Assembly (NCBI GenBank): GCA_004431415.1
Contig: QPMI01000180.1
Location: forward strand, 62,001 to 126,000
Reading direction: 5' to 3'
Length of the DNA stretch: 64,000 nt
Source: Cyanophora paradoxa
Lineage: Eukaryota; Glaucocystophyceae; Cyanophorales; Cyanophoraceae
Shown: piece by piece, positions 1 through 10,798 of the stretch
How the letters are laid out: every line of letters begins with the position of its first letter
Position numbering within the stretch: position 1 is the first letter of the stretch
Notes under the pieces: generated by a model
What the model was told of the DNA's origin: nothing
The model's input: the letters and a program-made list of their open reading frames with translations, nothing else
The model's database searches: none
Position numbers and translations under genes: made by a program

Positions 1-221
1 CGGCCGCGTACTCCCAGACCGGCAAAGCTGTCTCACGGACCCGATTCCCCGGCAGGGCGGGCGCTGCCCACGCAGGCCTCCGGTGCCTCCTCGTCGCCGT
101 CCTCAGCTGCCGAGCAGCAGTTCGTCTTCGATCCGAATGACACGCCCGCCGGCGGTGCGCCCCGCGGGGCCCCGATGCGCGCTTCGGATCTAATCACGGT
201 GCGCTGGCAGGCTTCTTCCAG
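1..221. other. Upstream flank of the acyl-CoA synthetase gene
   Basis: No gene could be assigned. A plus-strand open run at about 98-220 reads SSAAEQQFVFDPNDTPAGG and onward, and could be an upstream exon or 5' leader of the synthetase. It is out of frame with the ATG at 222 unless an intron intervenes. The long minus-strand open frame here looks like an antisense shadow of GC-rich DNA. Confidence 0.3.
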
Positions 222-2761
222 ATGGCGAGGGAGGTTAGCTCGCTGCCCGAGGTCTTCGAGCGCTGCGCCGAGATGTACGGCACGGCCCCGGCGATCACCG
301 ACCCCCACCGGGAAGAGGCGGCCAAGCTCAACTACAAGGAGGTCCGCGGCGCGGGGGGCGCGGGGCGCGCGCGCGCGCCGGACCGCGCTGACGGCGGGCA
401 GCTGAACGAGCTGATCACGCGCTTTGCGTCGGGCCTGAGCGCGATGGGCGTGAAGGCCGGGGACAAGGTTGCGCTCTTCGCGGAGAACAGCGCCCGCTGG
501 CTCGTCGCCGACCAGGGGACGATGCGCGCGGGGGCCGTCAACGCCGTCCGCGGCGCCACCGCCCCCATCGACGAGCTCGAGTACATCTACGAGCACAGGT
601 CCGCCCTCGCCCCGCCCCGCCCCCGCCCGCGCCGCCCCGGCCGCCGGCGTGACGCGGGTCCGCCCCGGGTCGCGCCGCAGCGAGAGCACGGGCCTGATCA
701 TAGAGAACGAGGCGGCGCTGGGGCGGCTGGCGCCGCTGCTGGCGGCGGCCCCGCGGCAGCCGGCGTTCGTGGTGGTGCTCTGGGGCAAGCCCCAGGGCCC
801 GCTGCCTGGCCTGGGCAACACGCCCGTCCTCTCCTACGACGAGCTCCTCGCCCGCGGCTACGCGGCCCCCTTCGCGGCGCCCAAGCTCCGCGAGTCGGAC
901 GTCGCGACGCTGATCTACACGTCGGGGACGACGGGCAAGCCCAAGGGCGTGCAGCTGACGCAGGGGAACATCCTCTCCCAGGTGCGCTACATCATCTCGA
1001 TCAAGACGGTGTCGCCGGGCGACCGGACGCTGGCGCTGCTGCCCACGTGGCACGTGTACGAGCGGACGGCGGAGTACTACTTCCTCTCGCGCGGCTGCCA
1101 CATGATCTACACGAACATCAGCAAGTTCCGGGACGACCTCGTGGAGTACAAGCCGCAGTACTTCGCCGCCGTCCCGCGCGTGCTCGAGCGCTTCTACCAG
1201 ACCGTCGAGCAGAAGATCAAGCGCAACCCTAAGGCCCAGAAGCTCTTCGCCTTCTTCTTCCGCTTCTCCCTCATGCGCGCTCCTCGCCGCCCCGCTCGTC
1301 TGTCGGCGCGCTGAGGCGGGGGCGGGGGCCGGGGCAGGTTCGTGCAGGCGCGGCGGACGTGGACCGCCCTCGTCATGGCCCACCGCCTCCCCTCCCTCTT
1401 CGAGCGGGCGCGCCCTCCCCCTCCCTTGTCCGCGCGCGCTCGGCTGAGGCCGGGGCGGGCGGGCGCAGCTCTCGGCGCTGGTGAGGATGCTGCTGCTGTG
1501 GCCGCTGCACGCCGTGGCGGACGCGCTCGTGTACAAGAAGATCCGGGAGGGCCTGGGGGGCGAGTTCCGCATGGCGATCTGCGGGGGCGGGGCCCTCGCG
1601 GCCTTCCTCGACGACTTCTACGAGGTCGTCGGCGTCCCCATCCTCATCGGCTACGGCCTCACCGAAACGGCGCCGACCCTCACCGCCCGCCGCGAGGTCG
1701 CCAACGTCGCCTACAGCGCCGGCCTCCCCGTCCCCGGCACCCAGGCGCGCCCGCCCCCGACCCCGCCCCGCATTCCCTCCTCCTATCCCCCGGCGAGCGG
1801 GGCGGGCGGGCGGGGCGCAGGTGCGAGTGGTGGACCCGGAGACGCTGGCGCCGGTGGAGGCCGGGGCGACGGGCCTCGTGGTGGCGCGGGGCCCGCAGGT
1901 GATGGCCGGCTACTACAAGGACCCCGAGGCGACCGCCAAAGTCCTCGACGCCGACGGCTGGTTCAACACGGGCGACCGCGGCTGGGTCACCCCCGGCGGG
2001 CACCTCGTCATCACGGGGCGGTACAAGGACATCATCGTGCTGAGCAACGGGGAGAACATCGAGCCGGCGGCGGTGGAGGACGTGCTCATCCGGAGCGAGC
2101 TGATCGACCAGGTGGTGCTGGTGGGGCAGGACCAGAAGAGCCTCGGCGCCCTCGTCGTCCCCAACCTCGACGCCCTCCGCCGCGTCCGCCCCCTTCCCCC
2201 CTCTGCCACGCTACGCTGTGCTTTGCTCTGAGCGGGCGCGGGGGCGGGGGCAGTGGGCGCGGGGGTCGGGGGGCGGGGCGAGCTCGAGCGGGCACGCGCG
2301 GGAGGACGTGAAGGCCGTCGTCCAGTCCCTCGGGCCCAACCCGGGCGTGACGTCCGCCTGCCCCTCCCGCCGCAGGCCCGCCCCGCCCCGGCCTCACCCG
2401 CGCCCGCCCGCCCCCGCGCAGCCCCGAGCAGGTCGACCGGCTCTTCGAGACGGAGATCGCCAAGTGCGCCCCCGCGCCGCGGGAGAAGGGGCGGGGCGGG
2501 GCGGGGCCGAGCGCGGGGCGGGGCGGGGCGCAGGCTGGTGAGGACGAAGGCGTCGTTCCGGCCGGACGAGAAGATCGGGGCCTTCCGGCTCGTGCCCGAG
2601 CCCTTCACGATGGAGAACGGCCTCATGACGCAGACTCTCAAGATCAAGCGCAACGAGGCCCGCCGCCCGCCCGCCCGCTGCCCCGCCCCCGGCGCGGCCT
2701 GAGCCCGCGCGCGCAGGTGTACGACCGCTACGAGGCCCTCATCCGCGAGATGTACGAGTAG
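222..2761 (+). CDS. Long-chain acyl-CoA synthetase (AMP-forming), ten exons, intact copy A
   Basis: The product should activate fatty acids with ATP and CoA through an acyl-adenylate (ANL superfamily). Exons join in frame at about 222-341, 402-598, 681-1274, 1338-1407, 1469-1744, 1821-2183, 2305-2333, 2422-2463, 2534-2657 and 2717-2761. Visible motifs are the P-loop-like YTSGTTGKPKG (916-948), GYGLTETAP (1649-1675), the adenylation motif GWFNTGDRGW (1956-1985) and a C-terminal KIKRNE followed by the last exon VYDRYEALIREMYE and a TAG stop. The ATG at 222 is chosen because the family-typical LPEVFERCAEMYGTAPAI follows at once; an upstream targeting exon cannot be excluded. Five of the nine introns begin with GC. 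The 3' half is the source of two downstream pseudogene copies. The family call is firm; the acyl chain-length preference is inferred only from overall resemblance. The boundary near 2305 is the least certain. Confidence 0.88.
1745..1820 (+). other. Representative GC-AG intron with complementary ends
   Basis: This intron of the synthetase starts GCGCGCCC and ends GGGGCGCAG. Removing it joins PVPGTQ to VRVVDPETLAPV without a frame change. Its first 27 bases are C-rich and its last 24 are G-rich and largely complementary, so the intron RNA could fold to bring both splice sites together. Comparable GC-donor introns in the same gene lie at 1275-1337, 1408-1468, 2334-2421 and 2658-2716. Confidence 0.75.
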
Positions 2762-4473
2762 CCCCGGCCGCCCGCGGACCCCCGCGCCCCGGCCCCGGCG
2801 CCGACCGGCCCGCCGCTTTCACGCTTTCCGTTTCGCTCGCTCTCCTTTTTTCGTTGAAATGACGCCCATACACGAACCCCTGCCCGAGTGCCCTGCTCGG
2901 CTGCTGGCCATGAGTTAGGAGGGGCAGTTGCATGCGCGGCAGGTATGCATGCCCCTTCCCAGGTTAACGTTCCGTGCGGTTCTCGCAACTTCAGGCCGGC
3001 CGCGGGGCGCTTCTGTGGGGCGCTTTACTGTGCCGGGAAGGCTGCCGCAGTGCATCAGACGATCTTGGGAGCTTCGGAAGCTTAAGCATCATGGCATGTC
3101 AAGCGTTCGGTTGGCGAAATCGATCGGCTAACTACGATCGCCCAGAACTGGGCACGGTGGAAATGATTCTACGGATCTAGATGGAGCCGGAGCGGCTCTT
3201 CAGGAGGTCTGGAAGGAAGACTGCCGCGAGGCACCCCATTCCCTTGAAGAAGTGGCCTCGCTTCTTTGCCGAATGGAAGAAGAATCCTTCCGCGACCAGG
3301 TTTGCGCTGGCCACCACCCGCACGACAGTAGCAGCTCGGCCCGCATCCGCGCTCTACCAACCGAACCGTTGAAGGAAGTCAATCGCGTCGCGTAGCAAAC
3401 GGGAGTGAGGGGGAAGACGGGCCTGCGAACCGAACGAAAGCGGCGGCGTAAATTTTCTGCGAACGAAGCAAGTAGGGGCGCAGAAAGAAGGCAGTCTGAC
3501 GCGCCTGCTCGATTGCCTTTCCGCGCGCCTCGCCGCGCGCCTCGCCGCGCGCCTCGCCGCGCGCCTCGCCGCGCTTCTCGGCAGCACGAATCGCCTTCTG
3601 TGATGGGGGTTGTTGAGGGAGAGCGCTGACGGGAAAGCGCAGATGAAGCTAAGCGCAACCGCACCTGCACTTCGGGATTGTCGAGGAGGGCGGGCGCCCG
3701 GGGCTTGAGGTGACTCGGCATTGCCTCTTCTGGTGTTTCCTCCAATCTGGGAGGCCAGAATAGTGAGAAAGGCGACTCGGCGGACAGGAGGTCGCTGCGG
3801 GCGCTGACCAGGCAAAGATGTCTCGGAGGGTGTGTAGAAACGCCCTTCGCTCTCTCCTGATGGGCTGGAAAAGAGCGGAGGGCAGTTTTCTCAGCTTTTC
3901 TGGAAGTCGGGTGTACGTAGTTTGCGATCAATCCCCCGGCTAATTTGCAACAATCGGCCTTGATGTGCATGCCCCTCGCGCTCGCGTCCACGCGCGGCGC
4001 GCCCTGTTCGGGGGCGCCCGCCAGGCCCAGAGACCCCCGAGCGCCCGGCCTCGCCCGCCCACGCCCTCAGTCCCTAGACGCCGGCCGCCTCTCCCCGAGG
4101 TGCCCTTCGGCGCGAGAGTGCGCTAGCGCTGGTCGGCTTTCCAGTGCTGACTTCGCGCAGGCGCGATCGGATCCTCGCGCGGGACGCTTGCGTCGCGGAG
4201 CTGGCGCGGGCAGCTGCAGCGCGAAACGCTTTGGACGACCTCCCCTCAGCACTGCCGGCGCCGCTGGACCGCCTGATCCACTTCGCCTTCCGCCCAGCTG
4301 CAGCCGCTGCGCCTTCCGTCTGCTGGCACGCTGACGGACAGGCGACCGCTGCGCCCGTCTGCAACCTAGCGCTCTGACCTCGGCCTCCTCTCCCGCCCCG
4401 CCCGCGCCCGCCTCCCCACCTCTAGCAGCCGCCCGCCGCCGCCGCAGCGCGGCCAGGCCCACCGCCGGGTCAG
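2762..4473. other. Spacer of duplication unit 1, no intact gene seen
   Basis: The first ~90 bp after the stop are likely synthetase 3' UTR, including a T-rich tract near 2845. The remainder holds short open frames on both strands without recognisable domains, a four-copy 12-bp minisatellite (3522-3569) and moderately lower GC. The same sequence recurs at 6798-8485. I see no convincing gene. Confidence 0.55.
3522..3569. repeat. 12-bp minisatellite, four copies
   Basis: Four perfect copies of CGCGCGCCTCGC stand in tandem, followed by a degenerate fifth. The second duplication unit has only two copies (7558-7581), which accounts for the 24-bp length difference there. Confidence 0.9.
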
Positions 4474-4608
4474 ATCCAGCTGGCGTGCATCGTGGCGGCG
4501 CTGTGCCACGACCTGAGGCATCCGGGGACCACGAACGCCTTCCAGCGCGAGTCCCAGTCCCCCGTCTTCCTCGCCTACGGCGCCGTCTCCACCCTCGAGA
4601 AGATGCAC
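4474..4608 (+). pseudogene. Orphan phosphodiesterase exon in spacer 1
   Basis: This 135-bp exon-like segment reads IQLACIVAALCHDLRHPGT, then TNAFQRES and a run to LEKMH. It is the metal-binding HD exon of a class I cyclic nucleotide phosphodiesterase. It is preceded by CAG and followed by GTGCGCGCC, so splice signals are kept. It closely matches the exon at 13443-13580 of the intact minus-strand gene but lies in the opposite orientation. Neighbouring plus-strand segments (about 4660-4735 and 4810-4960) might be further diverged exons, but no complete phosphodiesterase can be built. I call it a duplicated fragment. Confidence 0.75.
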
Positions 4609-5344
4609 GTGCGCGCCGCGCGGTGGTGGCGGTGGTGGCCCCGAGGCCGCCTCGGGCCCCTGCAGGCCGTTCCCGCGGAGCGCGCCGCTGCCGGCCTCCT
4701 GCGCGCCCTCGTCGAGTACTGCCACCGCCTCGCCGTCCGCCCCGCCCCGCCCCGCCCCGCCCTGCTCCGCCCCGCCCCGCCGGCTTGAGGGCTGACGTGC
4801 AGCGCCCGGCAGGTGGAGGAGCGGGCGCTCGAGAGGAGGGGGCGCCCTCGGCCTCGGGGGCGCTGGCCGAGGAGGCGCTGGAGGGGCGCCGGGGCGAGCT
4901 GAGCGCGGCTCCCGACGACGAGCTCATGTTCGGCTCACGCGACGAGCTTCTCCGCCGCCCGCGGCTCACGCTTCGACAGCGAGCTCATGTTCGGCGTTCC
5001 CTGCGCCGACGCCGCCGCCGACGCCGCCTGCCGCGCATCCAACTCCCTCGCCGAGGCACGACCGGGCCCCGCCCGCCGCCGCCGCGCCGCGCGCAGCCAA
5101 CGCCGCTTTGCAGGGCGGGCGCTGGCGCTCTTTGTGTGGCAGGCGGGGATGCTCGCGGGCGCGCTTGCCGCCGCCCTCGCGCCGGGGCCGCGTGACCCGC
5201 GGGGGCGCACCTCGCGCCGTGCCGGCGCTGGCGGAGGGCACCCTTGCCGCCGGCCTCGCCCGCGCGGACGCCCTTCTCGACGCCCACACCGCCGCCCCCG
5301 CCCCCGCCCCCGCCTTCGCCCGCCGGCAGCCGAAGTCGCCCGCC
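4609..5344 (+). pseudogene. Possible diverged exon debris after the phosphodiesterase exon
   Basis: Plus-strand open runs include one at 4820-4960 reading EGAPSASGALAEEALEGRRG and then DDELMFGSRDELL. That run vaguely recalls the acidic EEEDLVYGSEV insert of the intact phosphodiesterase gene. A later run contains a hydrophobic ALFVWQAGMLAGALAAALA near 5125-5185. Single-base indels between this copy and the one at 8621-9358 shift frames, which argues against coding function. Confidence 0.35.
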
Positions 5345-6797
5345 GTGGACTGCGCTCGTCATGGCCCACCGCCTCCCCTCCCTCTTCGAGCGGGCGCGCC
5401 CGCCGCCGCGCGCCCTCCCCCTCTCTTGTCCGCGCGCTCTCGGCTGAGGCCGGGGCGGGCGGGCGGGCGGGCGCAGCTCTCGGCGCTGGTGAGGATGCTG
5501 CTGCTGTGGCCGCTGCACGCCGTGGCGGACGCGCTCGTGTACAAGAAGATCCGGGAGGGCCTGGGGGGGCGAGTTCCGCATGGCGATCTGCGGGGGCGGG
5601 GCCCTCGCGGCCTTCCTCGACGACTTCTACGAGGTCGTCGGCGTCCCCATCCTCATCGGCTACGGCCTCACCGAGACGGCGCCGACCCTCACCGCCCGCC
5701 GCGAGGTCGCCAACGTCGCCTACAGCGCCGGCCTCCCCGTCCCCGGCACCCAGGCGCGCCCGCCCCCGACCCCGCCCCGCATTCCCTCCTCCTATCCCCC
5801 GGCGAGCGGGGCGGCGGGCGGGGCGCAGGTGCGGGTGGTGGACCCGGAGACGCTGGCGCCGGTGGAGGCCGGGGCGACGGGCCTCGTGGTGGCGCGGGGC
5901 CCGCAGGTGATGGCCGGCTACTACAAGGACCCCGAGGCGACCGCCAAAGTCCTCGACGCCGACGGCTGGTTCAACACGGGCGACCGCGGCTGGGTCACCC
6001 CCGGCGGGCACCTCGTCATCACGGGGCGGTACAAGGACATCATCGTGCTGAGCAACGGGGAGAACATCGAGCCGGCGGCGGTGGAGGACGTGCTCATCCG
6101 GAGCGAGCTGATCGACCAGGTGGTGCTGGTGGGGCAGGACCAGAAGAGCCTCGGCGCCCTCGTCGTCCCCAACCTCGACGCCCTCCGCCGCGTCCGCCCT
6201 CTTTCCTCCCCTCCCCTCCCCTCCCCTCCGCTACGCTCTGCTCTGCTCTGAGCGGGCGGGGCCGGGGGCGGGGGCAGTGGGCGCGGGAGTCGGGGGGCGG
6301 GGCGAGCTCGAGCGGGCACGCGCGGGAGGACGTCAAGGCCGTCGTCCAGTCCCTCGGGCCCAACCCGGGCGTGACGTCCGCCTGCCCCCCCCGCCCCCCC
6401 CGCCCGCCGCAGGCCCGCCCCGCCGCGGCCTCACCCGCGCCGGCCCGCCCCCGCGCAGCCCCGAGCAGGTCGACCGGCTCTTCGAGACGGAGATCGCCAA
6501 GTGCGCCCCCGCGCCGCGGGAGAAGGGGCGGGGCGGGGCGGGGCCGAGCGCGGGGCGGGGCGGGGCGCAGGCTGGTGAGGACGAAGGCGTCGTTCCGGCC
6601 GGACGAGAAGATCGGGGCCTTCCGGCTCGTGCCCGAGCCCTTCACGATGGAGAACGGCCTCATGACGCAGACCCTCAAGATCAAGCGCAACGAGGCCCGC
6701 CTCCCGCCCGCTGCCCCGCCCCCCGGCGGGGCCCGAGCCCGCGCGCGCGCAGGTGTACGACCGCTACGAGGCCCTCATCCGCGAGATGTACGAGTAG
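5345..6797 (+). pseudogene. Acyl-CoA synthetase 3'-half pseudogene, copy B
   Basis: This copy starts inside exon 4 and has all the downstream exons and introns of the synthetase up to a TAG at 6795-6797, but lacks exons 1-3 and so the YTSGTTGKPKG ATP-binding motif. A run of seven Gs at about 5562-5569 (six in copy A) shifts the frame just before the AICGGGALAAF segment. Copy C has the same extra G. It could be transcribed, but a working enzyme is not expected. The 5' part matches copy C and the last exon and 3' flank match copy A. Confidence 0.85.
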
Positions 6798-8485
6798 CCC
6801 CGGCCGCCCGCGGACCCCCGCGCCCCGGCCCCGGCGCCGACCGGCCCGCCGCTTTCACGCTTTCCGTTTCGCTCGCTCTCCTTTTTTCGTTGAAATGACG
6901 CCCATACACGAACCCCTGCCCGAGTGCCCTGCTCGGCTGCTGGCCATGAGTTAGGAGGGGCAGTTGCATGCGCGGCAGGTATGCATGCCCCTTCCCAGGT
7001 TAACGTTCCGTGCGGTTCTCGCAACTTCAGGCCGGCCGCGGGGCGCTTCTGTGGGGCGCTTTACTGTGCCGGGAAGGCTGCCGCAGTGCATCAGACGATC
7101 TTGGGAGCTTCGGAAGCTTAAGCATCATGGCATGTCAAGCGTTCGGTTGGCGAAATCGATCGGCTAACTACGATCGCCCAGAACTGGGCACGGTGGAAAT
7201 GATTCTACGGATCTAGATGGAGCCGGAGCGGCTCTTCAGGAGGTCTGGAAGGAAGACTGCCGCGAGGCACCCCATTCCCTTGAAGAAGTGGCCTCGCTTC
7301 TTTGCCGAATGGAAGAAGAATCCTTCCGCGACCAGGTTTGCGCTGGCCACCACCCGCACGACAGTAGCAGCTCGGCCCGCATCCGCGCTCTACCAACCGA
7401 ACCGTTGAAGGAAGTCAATCGCGTCGCGTAGCAAACGGGAGTGAGGGGGAAGACGGGCCTGCGAACCGAACGAAAGCGGCGGCGTAAATTTTCTGCGAAC
7501 GAAGCAAGTAGGGGCGCAGAAAGAAGGCAGTCTGACGCGCCTGCTCGATTGCCTTTCCGCGCGCCTCGCCGCGCGCCTCGCCGCGCTTCTCGGCAGCGCG
7601 AATCGCCTTCTGTGATGGGGGTTGTTGAGGGAGAGCGCTGACGGGAAAGCGCAGATGAAGCTAAGCGCAACCGCACCTGCACTTCGGGATTGTCGAGGAG
7701 GGCGGGCGCCCGGGGCTTGAGGTGACTCGGCATTGCCTCTTCTGGTGTTTCCTCCAATCTGGGAGGCCAGAATAGTGAGAAAGGCGACTCGGCGGACAGG
7801 AGGTCGCTGCGGGCGCTGACCAGGCAAAGATGTCTCGGAGGGTGTGTAGAAACGCCCTTCGCTCTCTCCTGATGGGCTGGAAAAGAGCGGAGGGCAGTTT
7901 TCTCAGCTTTTCTGGAAGTCGGGTGTACGTAGTTTGCGATCAATCCCCCGGCTAATTTGCAACAATCGGCCTTGATGTGCATGCCCCTCGCGCTCGCGTC
8001 CACGCGCGGCGCGCCCTGTTCGGGGGCGCCCGCCAGGCCCAGAGACCCCCGAGCGCCCGGCCTCGCCCGCCCACGCCCTCAGTCCCTAGACGCCGGCCGC
8101 CTCTCCCCGAGGTGCCCTTCGGCGCGAGAGTGCGCTAGCGCTGGTCGGCTTTCCAGTGCTGACTTCGCGCAGGCGCGATCGGATCCTCGCGCGGGACGCT
8201 TGCGTCGCGGAGCTGGCGCGGGCAGCTGCAGCGCGAAACGCTTTGGACGACCTCCCCTCAGCACTGCCGGCGCCGCTGGACCGCCTGATCCACTTCGCCT
8301 TCCGCCCAGCTGCAGCCGCTGCGCCTTCCGTCTGCTGGCACGCTGACGGACAGGCGACCGCTGCGCCCGTCTGCAACCTAGCGCTCTGACCTCGGCCTCC
8401 TCTCCCGCCCCGCCCGCGCCCGCCTCCCCACCTCTAGCAGCCGCCCGCCGCCGCCGCAGCGCGGCCAGGCCCACCGCCGGGTCAG
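6798..8485. other. Spacer of duplication unit 2, no intact gene seen
   Basis: This is almost identical to 2762-4473 and holds the same short unsupported open frames. The minisatellite is reduced to two copies (7558-7581). I see no gene. Confidence 0.55.
7558..7581. repeat. 12-bp minisatellite, two copies
   Basis: Two copies of CGCGCGCCTCGC, against four at the matching place in unit 1. A useful marker of how recently the units separated. Confidence 0.9.
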
Positions 8486-8620
8486 ATCCAGCTGGCGTGC
8501 ATCGTGGCGGCGCTGTGCCACGACCTGAGGCATCCGGGGACCACGAACGCCTTCCAGCGCGAGTCCCAGTCCTTCGTCTTCCTCGCCTACGGCGCCGTCT
8601 CCACCCTCGAGAAGATGCAC
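8486..8620 (+). pseudogene. Orphan phosphodiesterase exon in spacer 2
   Basis: This is the second copy of the HD-motif phosphodiesterase exon, with the same CAG acceptor and GTGCGCGCC donor. It differs from the first copy at the SQSPVF/SQSFVF position (a dinucleotide change near 8573). No surrounding phosphodiesterase gene is present. Confidence 0.75.
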
Positions 8621-9358
8621 GTGCGCGCCGCGCGGTGGTGGCGGTGGTGGCCCCGAGGCCGCCTCGGGGCCCTGCAGGCCGTTCCCGCGGAGCGCGCCGC
8701 TGCCGGCCTCCTGCGCGCCCTCGTCGAGTACTGCCACCGCCTCGCCGTCCGCCCCGCCCCGCCCCGCCCCGCCCTGCTCCGCCCCGCCCCGCCGGCTTGA
8801 GGGCTGACGTGCAGCGCCCGGCAGGTGGAGGAGCGGGCGCTCGAGAGGAGGGGGCGCCCTCGGCCTCGGGGGCGCTGGCCGAGGAGGCGCTGGAGGGGCG
8901 CCGGGGCGAGCTGAGCGCGGCTCCCGACGACGAGCTCATGTTCGGCTCACGCGACGAGCTTCTCCGCCGCCCGCGGCTCACGCTTCGACAGCGAGCTCAT
9001 GTTCGGCGTTCCCTGCGCCGACGCCGCCGCCGACGCCGCCTGCCGCGCATCCAACTCCCTCGCCGAGGCACGACCGGGCCCCGCCCCGCCGCCGCCGCGC
9101 CGCGCGCAGCCAACGCCGCTTTGCAGGGCGGGCGCTGGCGCTCTTTGTGTGGCAGGCGGGGATGCTCGCGGGCGCGCTTGCCGCCGCCCTCGCGCCGGGG
9201 CCGCGTGACCCCGCGGGGGCGCACCTCGCGCCGTGCCGGCGCTGGCGGAGGGCACCCTTGCCGCCGGCCTCGCCCGCGCGGACGCCCTTCTCGACGCCCA
9301 CACCGCCGCCCCCGCCCCCGCCCCCGCCTTCGCCCGCCGGCAGCCGAAGTCGCCCGCC
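8621..9358 (+). pseudogene. Second copy of diverged exon debris
   Basis: This matches 4609-5344 with a few single-base indels that change reading frames. The region from about 9220 to 9355 is open in one frame (ALAEGTLAAGLARADALLDA) but has no recognised domain. It ends where synthetase homology resumes at 9359. Confidence 0.35.
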
Positions 9359-10798
9359 GTGGACTGCGCTCGTCATGGCCCACCGCCTCCCCTCCCTCTT
9401 CGAGCGGGCGCGCCCGCCGCCGCGCGCCCTCCCCCTCTCTTGTCCGCGCGCTCTCGGCTGAGGCCGGGGCGGGCGGGCGGGCGGGCGCAGCTCTCGGCGC
9501 TGGTGAGGATGCTGCTGCTGTGGCCGCTGCACGCCGTGGCGGACGCGCTCGTGTACAAGAAGATCCGGGAGGGCCTGGGGGGGCGAGTTCCGCATGGCGA
9601 TCTGCGGGGGCGGGGCCCTCGCGGCCTTCCTCGACGACTTCTACGAGGTCGTCGGCGTCCCCATCCTCATCGGCTACGGCCTCACCGAGACGGCGCCGAC
9701 CCTCACCGCCCGCCGCGAGGTCGCCAACGTCGCCCACAGCGCCGGCCTCCCCGTCCCCGGCACCCAGGCGCGCCCGCCCCCGACCCCGCCCCGCATTCCC
9801 TCCTCCTATCCCCCGGCGAGCGGGGCGGCGGGCGGGGCGCAGGTGCGGGTGGTGGACCCGGAGACGCTGGCGCCGGTGGAGGCCGGGGCGACGGGCCTCG
9901 TGGTGGCGCGGGGCCCGCAGGTGATGGCCGGCTACTACAAGGACCCCGAGGCGACCGCCAAAGTCCTCGACGCCGACGGCTGGTTCAACACGGGCGACCG
10001 CGGCTGGGTCACCCCCGGCGGGCACCTCGTCATCACGGGGCGGTACAAGGACATCATCGTGCTGAGCAACGGGGAGAACATCGAGCCGGCGGCGGTGGAG
10101 GACGTGCTCATCCGGAGCGAGCTGATCGACCAGGTGGTGCTGGTGGGGCAGGACCAGAAGAGCCTCGGCGCCCTCGTCGTCCCCAACCTCGACGCCCTCC
10201 GCCGCGTCCGCCCTCTTTCCTCCCTCCCCTCCCTCCCCTCCGCTACGCTCTGCTCTGCTCTGAGCGGGCGGGGCCGGGGCGGGGCAGTGGGCGCGGGGTC
10301 GGGGGCGGGGCGAGCTCGAGCGGGCACGCGCGGGAGGACGTCAAGGCCGTCGTCCAGTCCCTCGGCCCAACCCGGGCGTCAGGTCCGCCCCCCCGCCCCC
10401 CCGCCCGCCGCAGGCCCGCCCCGCCGCGGCCTCACCCGCGCCGGCCCGCCCCCGCGCAGCCCCGAGCAGGTCGACCGGCTCTTCGAGACGGAGATCGCCA
10501 AGTGCGCCCCCGCGCCGCGGGAGAAGGGGCGGGGCGGGGCGGGGCCGAGCGCGGGGCGGGGCGGGGCGCAGGCTGGTGAGGACGAAGGCGTCGTTCCGGC
10601 CGGACGAGAAGATCGGGGCCTTCCGGCTCGTGCCCGAGCCCTTCACGATGGAGAACGGCCTCATGACGCAGACCCTCAAGATCAAGCGCAACGAGGCCCG
10701 CCGCCCGCCCGCCCGCTGCCCGGCCCCCGGCGCGCCTGACCCCGCGCGCGCAGGTCTACGACCGCTACGAGGCCCTCATCCGCGAGATGTACGAGTAG
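9359..10798 (+). pseudogene. Acyl-CoA synthetase 3'-half pseudogene, copy C
   Basis: This copy has the same truncation as copy B (no ATP-binding motif exon) and the same seven-G frameshift at about 9576-9583. A further Y-to-H change lies in the VANVAHSAG segment, and one G is lost near 10363 at the donor of the LGP exon. It ends with TAG at 10796-10798. The 3' flank is diverged from those of copies A and B. Confidence 0.85.

Larger units (their letters stand above)
1359..5344 (+). repeat. Tandem segmental duplication, unit 1
   Basis: This is the first unit of a large tandem array. It starts inside exon 4 of the synthetase, runs through the stop codon at 2761 and then through a 2.6-kb spacer. 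Unit 2 starts at 5345 with the same sequence, and a partial unit 3 starts at 9359. The unit is about 4.0 kb, and the spacers of units 1 and 2 are almost identical. Confidence 0.9.
5345..9358 (+). repeat. Tandem segmental duplication, unit 2
   Basis: This is a near copy of unit 1. Differences seen include a 12-bp minisatellite with two copies instead of four, single-base indels around 5085/9085 and 5213/9213, and the synthetase frameshift described for copy B. Its synthetase part resembles unit 3, but its spacer resembles unit 1, so it is a mosaic. Confidence 0.88.

Noticed and set aside
33-821. 262-codon minus-strand open frame over the synthetase
   Set aside because: Antisense shadow of GC-rich synthetase exons; low-complexity and without domains.
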